A stretch of DNA of 64,000 nucleotides from assembly GCA_963976875.1 (NCBI GenBank), contig CAXBML010000001.1:186001-250000 (forward strand), written 5' to 3'. The notes beneath the pieces are model-generated. The model searched no databases. It saw only the letters and a list, made by a program, of their open reading frames with translations, and was not told the DNA's origin. This stretch comes from Berkiella_A sp963976875 (GTDB lineage Bacteria > Pseudomonadota > Gammaproteobacteria > Berkiellales > Berkiellaceae). Below are positions 8,409 through 16,126 of the stretch, in pieces. The translations under genes and the position numbers were made by a program. Numbering within the stretch: the stretch's first letter is position 1; each line of letters starts with the position of its first letter.

Positions 8409-9830
8409 TTAAGGCTTAACACGTCTTTTAAGTGCGTCGCTATAATTGACAGTTGTGTTGCGAGGCCTGAGATTACATCGTTGATATGCCATAAGTTTCA
8501 TGTCTCTTTGCTCACTCATCACCTTTGCTCTTGCACGTTCTCTGGACTTAGCCTTAGCACTATCAGATATATGCTGTTTTAGGTGTATCGTCGCAGGATG
8601 TTCCTCGCCGACAAAGCGATTAAAATAGTCTAAAGCGGTTTTGCCTTTATTGTCTTGAATACTGAAATCTGCACCGAGCTCCAATAGTAGCTTGGTAAAA
8701 ATTTCTCTTCCTGGCAATAATTGCTCTTGCAGTAATTTATGACCTACAGCAACATACATGAGAGCGGTGCGACCATTGGCGTCTTGAGCATTTATATCAC
8801 TTCCACCAGCAATAAGTTTTCTAGCTTCAACCGCAAATTCAGTAATGGCTGGGCGCAGCGGGCTACCCATAGGGATGTTGTATCTAGCAGATAATTTCAT
8901 AAGCTCGGTTGGGTTGTTTTGATCTTTAAGATGTTCAAGTATCTCATATAGCCTGCTTGTTGCCTGAGCATATTGTGGCATTCTAAATATCGATTGCCCC
9001 TGCACACAGTGTTTTTCCATAGGTTGTAAGTGTTCTTGGCGTAATGCTTTCATACCTTCTTCGAGAGCGATGATGTCTGTTTCTGAGGCTTGAAGCTCCA
9101 TCGCTGCCCATAAATAATTATCAAGCGCTTTTTGTATCTTTTTCGGTTTTTTAGCCTTTGGGACAACATACGCTGTCACGATATCATGCAAGCGTTGATT
9201 CTCATCCCTATAAAGTTGTGGGTTTAGTGCATCTCTATTGTTAAAAGCGTATTCTTTGCAGTTGAAAACATTATTTTTATCTTGGGTATCAACATGATAA
9301 ACATGTAAATGACACAAGTCTTCACTATCTCTTCTAGCAACATATGTGTTGCATGCATCCCAATAAGTTCTCATGCACCATACGTCGGAAATAGCGCTTG
9401 TTTTAATGTCTTGTTGAAAGACTTCAATCTCTTCTCTATTTTTTACTTGGTCACGTCTATATGTATTTTTTTCGAAACCTGGAATGCCTTGTGCTTTACT
9501 TCGAAGCTCATATCGATTAAAAGCTTCTTTCTCATAAATTTCAAACGTACCTGCTAGCTTTTTTTTTGCGGAATCTAAAGTTTTTGCAAAAATAAAGGCA
9601 TTATATGTACGCTGTTCACCTTCAATTTTAAAGTAATATAAATAACCGTTATTACTCTCAGTTTGAGTAGGATCGATTCTAAATTTGTCCATAAATTCTT
9701 TAGGTTTAGAGCTGAGATCTGGGCTAGTATATTTAATACCATAATCTATGGTGACTGGTTTGGTTTTAAAATAAGATAAAATTGCAGTTATATTTAATTT
9801 TGCCGCTAAGAATTTTATAAATTGATACAT
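8409..9830 (-). CDS. Ankyrin-repeat protein, putative secreted effector
   Basis: The 473-residue protein has no signal peptide. The first about 320 residues match no family I know and include a helical, charged segment. Two ankyrin-like repeats follow: AGGSDINAQDANGRTALMYV (about residues 348-367) and LGADFSIQDNKGKTALDYF (about 387-405). The C-terminus is strongly basic with arginine-rich clusters. Isolated unknown domain plus ankyrin repeats is typical of Dot/Icm effectors in Legionellales. The gene is monocistronic with its own terminator. The effector role is inference from architecture and neighbourhood; a structural or regulatory cytoplasmic role is not excluded. Confidence 0.75.
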   Translation of the reverse strand: MYQFIKFLAAKLNITAILSYFKTKPVTIDYGIKYTSPDLSSKPKEFMDKFRIDPTQTESNNGYLYYFKIEGEQRTYNAFIFAKTLDSAKKKLAGTFEIYEKEAFNRYELRSKAQGIPGFEKNTYRRDQVKNREEIEVFQQDIKTSAISDVWCMRTYWDACNTYVARRDSEDLCHLHVYHVDTQDKNNVFNCKEYAFNNRDALNPQLYRDENQRLHDIVTAYVVPKAKKPKKIQKALDNYLWAAMELQASETDIIALEEGMKALRQEHLQPMEKHCVQGQSIFRMPQYAQATSRLYEILEHLKDQNNPTELMKLSARYNIPMGSPLRPAITEFAVEARKLIAGGSDINAQDANGRTALMYVAVGHKLLQEQLLPGREIFTKLLLELGADFSIQDNKGKTALDYFNRFVGEEHPATIHLKQHISDSAKAKSRERARAKVMSEQRDMKLMAYQRCNLRPRNTTVNYSDALKRRVKP

Positions 9831-9945
9831 GAATGCTTCTCAATGTTGTCTAAATAAAGCAAAATTATAACTAGTTCGTTTGCAAACTATAATCAGGCTT
9901 ATCCCCTGTCAAAAATCCCCTTAATTATGTGAGCATTATTCTAAT

Positions 9946-10199
9946 TCATCTAATAACATTCGAATGGATATTTATATTATTATCATTACTATTTTTTGTA
10001 ACTTTTAGTGGTTCCGCTTTGGCTCTTGATTTAAAATTATTGAACATGACTGTTATTTCTGTTTTTCCCAGATAATAGCCTTTCCACTCATTTGTTGACG
10101 CATCATAAATTGTTGGTGATAAATATTTAACAACGATTCTGCCTGTTATGTTGCTTGTTAATCACCATTTTTAATTAAGCTATCAACCTTTACTGCCAT
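9946..10199 (-). pseudogene. Small unknown gene with one frameshift
   Basis: The minus strand reads MAVKVDSLIKNGD from an ATG at 10199, then hits a stop. In the next frame, 58 or more uninterrupted codons with protein-like composition follow, starting LTSNITGRIVVKYLSP and ending in IHSNVIR and a TGA at 9946-9948. A single indel near 10155-10165 would join them into a protein of about 85 residues. It could be a decaying gene, a sequencing error or programmed frameshifting. I do not recognise the family. Confidence 0.45.
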
Positions 10200-10278
10200 T
10201 GTGTCTTTAAAAAAACTTCAATATTTCTACAAAATTAGACCTCAGGCTTTGCGCTATACACAAAGCCTAGGTTGGGAA

Positions 10279-11724
10279 TTATTGTGACATTCGAGCTTTT
10301 GGTAAATTAACAGGGGCATTATCTACGTTGCCTAAATCGTTAGTTTGAGCATCATTTTGAGCTTGCTCTCTTCGTTGTTGTTCATCAAATCGTAACGTAA
10401 CTTGTTGACTAGAGTGCCCAAGATCGACGTCAGGTTCTGCTGTCGTATCGTGTTCGGTTCTATTGCCATTGTGGCTTTCGCGATCTTGATTTGACTGATT
10501 TGTGAACGAAAATAATGCGACCAAAGCACTCGCTCCAATCACTGTATATTTAATAGCAATATAAGCGGTATAAGTTGCCAATATTCCACCGAGTAGCATT
10601 TTTGTTGGTTCGAAATAGCCAAGATTAGCCATGCTCATGCCGATTGTATTAGTGAGTAGGGCATTAGCGGCATCCGCTGATAGATCAACAATCGCTAGAC
10701 TGATACCATACCAGGTTCCAACGCCTATCAGTAATTTGGAGATAATTTTTTCTACCAACCATTTAAAAGCAATCCAGGATTGACTGACCAAGTGATTAAG
10801 AGCAGTCATAGCATGGCTCGCAAGCTTCATGACTGACGTTCGTAAAGCGGTCCATAAACCACTGAGTAGTTTAGGGATTTGCTTAATACCTTCCCAGCAC
10901 ATATGAGTGAAATCCTGGAGGTGACTCAGTAGCTCTAATGAAACTCTAACAATATAGTTTTTGATGGCACTGAAAGCCTGAAATAATAAGTGTGGTATTC
11001 GCTTTATACCTTCCCAGCACATATGGGATAAATCTTTGAGCAGACTCAGTAGTTCTAATGAGACTCTAACAATATAGTTTTTGATGGCACTGAAAGTCTG
11101 AAATAATAAGTCTGGTATTTGCTTTATACCTTCCCACATATAAGACAAACTAAATTTTAGAGCATAATAAAGTTCATTCGCTACTATTTTTCCCAGTTTA
11201 TAAAAACCTAAAAGTAGGTTGTTTATCGCATGAAAGCTATGTTTAAGTAATATCACAATATTTTGCAAAAGCGTAAAAATTTTATTGGGCAAATTAATAA
11301 TAAACTGATAACCCATTTTAAAACCAATGACCAAATATTTCCAAGCAAACTGTAGGGCGCTTGTGGTGACTTGCATGCCATAATTTATGGCCCATAGACA
11401 TTTCTCACTCGCCCAATGAAATGCAAGCTTAGCTTGTTGTGGCATGTTTTTAATACTTTGGGCCATTGTGAGAGCATAGTATTTTATAGTGCCCGCAGAA
11501 TGCGTCATGGCGAGTTGAATTTGTGCGGCGGCATCAGAGACAAATTGTTTAACATAAATCTTGTAATCAGATATCGACTGAAGTGTATTTGTAATAGCTT
11601 GTTTAATATAAAGCTTGTAACCAGATAGCGTCTGCAGTGTATTTTCAACGCTCTTTTTTACGAGTTGATTATATTGGACTATTGTGGTCCGCAACTGATC
11701 TAATGACGATAGGGTAGTTGACAT
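10279..11724 (-). CDS. Repeat-containing amphipathic membrane protein, putative effector
   Basis: The start chosen is the ATG at 11724 (MSTTLSSLDQLRTTIVQYN, 481 residues). The longer frame from TTG at 11796 is rejected because that TTG is part of a consensus -35 box. The protein is a chain of amphipathic helices with an internal 40-residue repeat present about 2.5 times (units beginning WEGIKQIPDLL, WEGIKRIPHLL, WEGIKQIPKLL). Two or three hydrophobic segments lie at about residues 330-425, followed by a polar, glutamine- and asparagine-rich tail. No enzymatic motif is visible. The pattern suggests a protein that coats or inserts into membranes. It has its own promoter with an operator-like palindrome shared with the gene at 37348. 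Confidence 0.7.
   Translation of the reverse strand: MSTTLSSLDQLRTTIVQYNQLVKKSVENTLQTLSGYKLYIKQAITNTLQSISDYKIYVKQFVSDAAAQIQLAMTHSAGTIKYYALTMAQSIKNMPQQAKLAFHWASEKCLWAINYGMQVTTSALQFAWKYLVIGFKMGYQFIINLPNKIFTLLQNIVILLKHSFHAINNLLLGFYKLGKIVANELYYALKFSLSYMWEGIKQIPDLLFQTFSAIKNYIVRVSLELLSLLKDLSHMCWEGIKRIPHLLFQAFSAIKNYIVRVSLELLSHLQDFTHMCWEGIKQIPKLLSGLWTALRTSVMKLASHAMTALNHLVSQSWIAFKWLVEKIISKLLIGVGTWYGISLAIVDLSADAANALLTNTIGMSMANLGYFEPTKMLLGGILATYTAYIAIKYTVIGASALVALFSFTNQSNQDRESHNGNRTEHDTTAEPDVDLGHSSQQVTLRFDEQQRREQAQNDAQTNDLGNVDNAPVNLPKARMSQ
10881..11140. repeat. 120-bp tandem repeat inside the membrane-protein gene
   Basis: Two nearly identical 120-bp units (10881-11000 and 11001-11120) and a partial third from 11121 each begin GCTTwATACCTTCCCA on the plus strand. 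They encode the 40-residue repeat of the protein at 10279-11724. High nucleotide identity between the units points to recent duplication or gene-conversion. Confidence 0.9.
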
Positions 11725-11767
11725 ATGTGTACTTACTCTCGAATGTTCTAATAGATTGCAAAACGAG

Positions 11768-11796
11768 ATAATAAGTGAGTGATCGCTCACTGTCAA
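11768..11796 (-). promoter_or_regulatory. Consensus sigma-70 promoter with palindromic operator in the spacer
   Basis: On the minus strand TTGACA (11796-11791), a 17-base spacer and TATTAT (11773-11768) form a near-perfect promoter. The spacer is almost entirely the near-palindrome GTGAGCGATCACTCAC (11790-11775). A protein bound there would block RNA polymerase. A start site near 11761 leaves a leader of about 37 bases before the ATG at 11724, including GAGAG. The same palindrome in perfect form sits at 37308-37323. TetR-family repressors use sites of this size and symmetry, but no such regulator is encoded in the window. Confidence 0.75.
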
Positions 11797-11831
11797 GAAA
11801 ATATTAATAATGCTGATATTTTTATAGTGTT

Positions 11832-11985
11832 CTAAGTTTCCATACTTTGAGCCAGACTTTCAATTTTCCTGAAACTTGGATGCGTGTTTTGGGCTTCTAA
11901 TACGCGAATCAGCTCCTTATTAAATTTAATTATAAAAAAATCTATCCGTTTATAGTCTTTTTTAACCAGAGATTATTCTAAGGCT
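11832..11985 (-). pseudogene. Remnant of a second hybrid-kinase C-terminus
   Basis: The minus strand encodes VKKDYKRIDFFIIKF and EAQNTHPSFRKIESLAQ, ending at a normal TAG (11834-11832). This is closely similar to the last 45 or so residues of the hybrid kinase at 16127 (VKKDYKRIDFFMIEF, EAQNTHPIFKEIEALAQ). Nucleotide identity is roughly 75-80% by eye over about 137 bases with no gap. An in-frame TAA interrupts it after the residues ALE, and nothing upstream continues the match. It is the decayed 3' end of a paralogous kinase gene or a translocated copy. Confidence 0.85.
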
Positions 11986-12098
11986 GTTTAGCGTTGGACG
12001 CCATAGGTTACTTTGCGTAAAAGTTTAAAGGGGTTGTCGGCATTGGCTAAATTAAAGCGAATGCCTTTTTTCGGAAATATATCGGATAGAAAATAATA

Positions 12099-12968
12099 TT
12101 ATTTTTTTAAGCCAACAGTTTTACCATGCGTGTCTGAGTGTTCAGCGACTGCTCGATCTTGGGGGGGCTGTTGTTCAAATCCAGATAGGATAGACAATGC
12201 AGAGAACTGTTCTGGCAGACTATAATCACTAGCTTCACTTCCAATACCTGACATGCTCGCGTCAGTTTCTGTGCTTTCCTGGATATCATGTAGGCGGCGT
12301 GCTGAAATAAACTGCTGAAAATCAGCTGACCTTTCTTCATTTGTAAACAAAACTATATTATTTATATTGATAGGACCATTTAAGTCTTTTTTTATTTCTA
12401 GCAATAAATCTTGTTCATATTTTTCCCTTGAGTGTAGGGCTGGCATTTTAGGTCTAGAAATGTCTAGGTGATGTAACGTTGTGTTGGATTGTAGGGCAGA
12501 AAGAAAATCAGAGAGTAAGTCTGTATTGATTTGACCATTTTGGTGACGAAACAATATATGTTGTTCGCTAGCATAAATAGATTTTATTGATTGAAACTGT
12601 GTTTGTATAGCATTCAACAGAGGCACGATTGATTCTGCTGTGAGAATATTATTTTCAAGAATCAGTCTATTAATTTCATTTTTAGTTTGAAAGCATGACA
12701 GTATTTCAATAAAAACTTGTAAGTTGTCCCTTTTTAAGTCGGTCTGACTGAGCCTGACCGCTTCTATGTCACACAGCAATAAAGATGCCTTGGGTAATGT
12801 TAACAGTGCTGTTAACCTGCTTATATCTAAATGGCAGTCAGCAATAAAAGAGGAGGTGATATCAAGAATAATCGGTGGATTATCTTCCCTAATGTCTGAG
12901 CCTCTCGCTAAATTTTTCTCTAAGTCATTAATGTTATTTAGTTTCAAAGTACGAGTTGCTCTAGGCAT
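12099..12968 (-). CDS. Leucine-rich-repeat-like protein, putative effector
   Basis: This is a 289-residue protein without signal peptide or membrane segment. Residues about 45-190 are leucine-rich with spacing reminiscent of ribonuclease-inhibitor-type LRRs (for example INRLILENNILTAESIVPLL and TTLHHLDISRPKM). The C-terminal third is acidic and serine-rich and probably disordered. AGAGGAC precedes the ATG. No catalytic motif is seen. LRR proteins of this size are frequent Dot/Icm effectors, so that role is likely but unproven. The same frame stays open for 36 codons beyond the stop (11988-12098). Confidence 0.6.
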   Translation of the reverse strand: MPRATRTLKLNNINDLEKNLARGSDIREDNPPIILDITSSFIADCHLDISRLTALLTLPKASLLLCDIEAVRLSQTDLKRDNLQVFIEILSCFQTKNEINRLILENNILTAESIVPLLNAIQTQFQSIKSIYASEQHILFRHQNGQINTDLLSDFLSALQSNTTLHHLDISRPKMPALHSREKYEQDLLLEIKKDLNGPININNIVLFTNEERSADFQQFISARRLHDIQESTETDASMSGIGSEASDYSLPEQFSALSILSGFEQQPPQDRAVAEHSDTHGKTVGLKK

Positions 12969-13079
12969 AAGTTAGTCCTCTAGGGTGTTTGGTGGTAGAA
13001 CTATACCGTAATAAAAAAATAAGGCAATAGAGCTCCTAGCTTTTTTGTGCTAAAGCAACAAAAAATGAGTACGGTAGGT

Positions 13080-13085
13080 TATAAT
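13080..13085 (+). promoter_or_regulatory. Candidate -10 box for the mART/PDE-like pair
   Basis: A perfect TATAAT lies 34 bases upstream of the ATG at 13120. No convincing -35 hexamer is present at the right distance, so this may be an activator-dependent promoter or a chance AT-rich match. Confidence 0.3.
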
Positions 13086-13119
13086 TTAACTAAGTAACCA
13101 AATTGTAAATGGTGTATAT

Positions 13120-15183
13120 ATGCCTAGCCCTCTTGATAAATTGAAAATAGCCCTAGATGCCATGGTAAATGATCCCACTAGTGGTGTAACACCTCACATT
13201 TTTCAAGCCACACTTGCTTCAACCATTGTGAGTATACGCAAAGAAGATGGTCTAGGTATCTCAGCAACACAGGAATTGCTTTACGATTATCTCCAGTCAT
13301 TTGAGGTTGCTAAACCTAAAAATGCCTCATTTTTGCAAATTCTTGAAACTGCAGCAAAACATTATAGAGTTGGAGCTTTTCCTCCTAACTCATTTGATGA
13401 GTATGACATGCTTATTTCGGTCGCATCTGAATCCCTGAAAGGAGAGCGTGATACACGACATGACGAGTTAGATGAATTAGAAGATGCGGTACTTATTACA
13501 CGTGGCATAGGCTACAAGTCGGCAGGCTTTACTCAGGAATCCAGAACATGGCATCGATCATATCGGCAGGGTAGTACCGAAGCAAGCTATAGTACAGCTG
13601 CCGCAAAAAAAGCCATTCAAGATTACAATCGTTTGTACTCCCCAGAACCACCATTTAACCTAGGAAAGTATTACGCAGGTAAATATGCAAAAGATACAAA
13701 TTTTCAAGAATTACTAAATAGAGCCTGCACTGAAATTGCAGATGATTTCTCATTTTTGCGAAATGAGAGTTTAGCCATATTTTTAAATATACCTGAAGGG
13801 GTTACAAAAAAAATTATTGAAGAGGGGGGGCATGAGACTGTAATAGAAACCAAAGCAGAAGAAATTACTGTTCAACCCATACATTTTTTACAAGATATCT
13901 ATACAAATGACATGCTGTTTTTTTTAGAATTAGTGAATCATGATAAAAGAATAGTTTACAGAGAACGTTATGAGCGTGAGGGTAATAAGTTCCTTGAAGG
14001 TAATAGTTTAATTCGGAATGGCGTACTTGCAAAGCAAAATCCTGAAGCTGTGATGGAGCTTATAAATTTATTGGATGGATTGCCTCAAAACTTTCATACA
14101 ATGGCAGCGGCTGAAAAAGAAGCGCATCTTGCTGCTGCTGAAAGTAAAAGGTTAGGCATTTCTATTAACGAACCACATGACATAGATTATAGTGATAACC
14201 CTTTTACATCCACAGGGTACACGCCGCATGCGGCAACAGATTATTCACTGGAAAATAAAACCTATGGTACTAACCATTTGCGAGAGCATTTCCCAAACTA
14301 TAATGCTGATTTGGTTCCCCAGCATGCATTCATGGGTAAATTTTATGCCATCATTATTCCTAAAGTCACTTATGATAGTCTTGTTTTGACCAGTGCCATG
14401 AATGTGGTCGACATGCATCAAAATCAAAATAAGTTATTGATACATGAGTCCATTATTGATGAAAATGAAATGACATTTGTAGGCGGGTGCCCAACAGACT
14501 CAAGTGCTGGTGTTAAGGTCTTGAATAAAGTTAGTGTTTATCCGAACTTGTCCAAACCTTGGGAAGATCTTCACCAAGATGAAATAGAAGATATTGTTGA
14601 AAAGTTTGGGATGGGTAAAAAGCAATATACAACGTTAAGAACTAAACTTCTGCCCATCATGTCCAGTGAAGAAAAAAATCCATCCTATTTGAGAGAGGCG
14701 TTCATTCAGGCCTACTTAAAAGAGCGTAATCAGAAACATACTGCTGCGAAAGAACCATTAGAAACCAAAGATGATATTTTAGAGCTTATCAAGAATGGTT
14801 CTATTACGGCGAAAACACTTGTCGAAGAGTTAATTGAAGAGGATGGTGCAAAACAATCATTATTAGGACTCCAATCTGAGCAAGAAATACAAAGCGCGAC
14901 AAGTAGTGAGGCAATAAAATTATTTATTGAGTTTAAAACTCAGAAAAAAGCAGTTAAAAAATTATTCACACAAGCAGGCTTGTATGAAAATACACGGTTC
15001 AGATTTGAGAGAGAAGCGGCCACAGTTGCAGAGCAATCAAATTTAAGAATCATTAACTTAACAGATGAAAAATTAATGCAAGGTATCACGCCAAGCCCAA
15101 CTTTGACAGATACTAAGACCGGGAAACAAGAGCGTGTTATCAACGAGGCCCGTTTACGACCGCATCGAGGAAGACCACAATGA
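13120..15183 (+). CDS. Putative SidE-like mono-ADP-ribosyltransferase
   Basis: This 687-residue protein lacks signal peptide and membrane segments. The middle shows the three R-S-E motifs of ADP-ribosyltransferases in order. They are an aromatic-Arg (IVYRERYEREG, R281), an S-T box with following helix (PFTSTGYTPHAATDYS, S364-T365), and an ExE motif followed by glycines (ESIIDENEMTFVGG, E448 and E450) after a hydrophobic strand (FYAIIIP). The spacing fits NAD-dependent mono-ADP-ribosyltransferases such as the mART domain of Legionella SidE effectors. The N-terminal 260 and C-terminal 200 residues are helical and unassigned. The stop overlaps the next ATG by 4 bases, implying coupled translation with a phosphodiesterase-like protein. 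Motif reading is by eye; substrate is unknown. Confidence 0.55.
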   Translation: MPSPLDKLKIALDAMVNDPTSGVTPHIFQATLASTIVSIRKEDGLGISATQELLYDYLQSFEVAKPKNASFLQILETAAKHYRVGAFPPNSFDEYDMLISVASESLKGERDTRHDELDELEDAVLITRGIGYKSAGFTQESRTWHRSYRQGSTEASYSTAAAKKAIQDYNRLYSPEPPFNLGKYYAGKYAKDTNFQELLNRACTEIADDFSFLRNESLAIFLNIPEGVTKKIIEEGGHETVIETKAEEITVQPIHFLQDIYTNDMLFFLELVNHDKRIVYRERYEREGNKFLEGNSLIRNGVLAKQNPEAVMELINLLDGLPQNFHTMAAAEKEAHLAAAESKRLGISINEPHDIDYSDNPFTSTGYTPHAATDYSLENKTYGTNHLREHFPNYNADLVPQHAFMGKFYAIIIPKVTYDSLVLTSAMNVVDMHQNQNKLLIHESIIDENEMTFVGGCPTDSSAGVKVLNKVSVYPNLSKPWEDLHQDEIEDIVEKFGMGKKQYTTLRTKLLPIMSSEEKNPSYLREAFIQAYLKERNQKHTAAKEPLETKDDILELIKNGSITAKTLVEELIEEDGAKQSLLGLQSEQEIQSATSSEAIKLFIEFKTQKKAVKKLFTQAGLYENTRFRFEREAATVAEQSNLRIINLTDEKLMQGITPSPTLTDTKTGKQERVINEARLRPHRGRPQ

Positions 15184-16109
15184 TCCCTGGACCTGATATT
15201 CACTCAGACTTGAAAGATATATCTTCTTTTATCGGAAAAAGTTATTATTTAAGAGATTTCCCCAAAGAGATTGATGAGCGGGGATTTTTAATACCTTCTG
15301 ATTTGCCGCCAAGAGATAATGGGGTTCGGCGCATACATGGTTATTTAAATGCATGCCGTACAGCTGCTTTGATACCTCACATAGCAGCGTTATACTTAGC
15401 AAATAAAGATAAGTTTGATTCGGAATTACAAGCACAAATGGATGAAGTCTTAAGTCCTGATAATATTAAGATATTACAGGTGACAGCGTTGATGAGAGCC
15501 ACAGGAAGAATGGAAGTTGTCAAACCGGATGGCAGAATTAGGCACCCAGATCTTGGGCCTGGTAAGTTTCATAGAGAGCGGGGGGTGAAAGAGTGTGAGA
15601 AAATGTTGAATGCCTTAAAAGTCGATGAAGCAACCAGTAAAAAATTTGCTCAATCAATTTCAGATTCTGAAGAGTTTGATAAAAAGGGTATGAATATTTT
15701 TACGTGCATTTTGGCTGATGCAACCACTATGGAAACATTGAGGGATACACTTGTCGGTAAAGTGGTAGGCGTTAATTATTTTGCTTACACAAACAGATTC
15801 AAAGAAGGCGTCGATAGCACCTTGGCTGAAAAAATGTTTACTGATTTTGTTATTGATCATATGAAATTGATTAAAGAGCATCAAGGATTTTTATTGGCTG
15901 ATTTAGTGACTCGAGACAAAGCCTCTATTGCGGGTTTGCAAATTGAGCTTGGAACAGAGTGTCCCGATAAGCCACTAGCGCAGCAGGTAGCATTAGAAAC
16001 AGATCCAGATTGTTTTTTAAAAGCTGAAAAAGATGTTAACACGACACATTCTCAGAGAACAGGAGTCTTAGAGGTCCCTACAGCGGCTAAATCAAGGCTC
16101 GGCAGGTAG
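15180..16109 (+). CDS. Putative SidE-PDE-like protein, coupled to the mART gene
   Basis: This is a 309-residue, all-helical soluble protein. Three segments recall the phosphodiesterase domain of SidE-family effectors: DNGVRRIHGYLNACRTA (H53), LQVTALMRATGRME (R110, E112) and IFTCILADATTMETLR (about residues 173-188). The SidE PDE uses His-Glu-His; I see candidates for the first two but no obvious histidine in the third segment. It may therefore be divergent, inactive, or a different helical metal-free hydrolase. Its ATG overlaps the upstream stop (ATGA). If the reading is right, a function carried on one SidE polypeptide is here split into two coupled genes. Confidence 0.45.
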   Translation: MIPGPDIHSDLKDISSFIGKSYYLRDFPKEIDERGFLIPSDLPPRDNGVRRIHGYLNACRTAALIPHIAALYLANKDKFDSELQAQMDEVLSPDNIKILQVTALMRATGRMEVVKPDGRIRHPDLGPGKFHRERGVKECEKMLNALKVDEATSKKFAQSISDSEEFDKKGMNIFTCILADATTMETLRDTLVGKVVGVNYFAYTNRFKEGVDSTLAEKMFTDFVIDHMKLIKEHQGFLLADLVTRDKASIAGLQIELGTECPDKPLAQQVALETDPDCFLKAEKDVNTTHSQRTGVLEVPTAAKSRLGR

Positions 16110-16126
16110 TAAAATCGAGATTATTC

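Noticed and set aside
11725..11796. 24-residue N-terminal extension of the repeat-membrane protein from TTG 11796
   Set aside because: The TTG is the start of the TTGACA -35 box and the extension is the promoter/operator itself.
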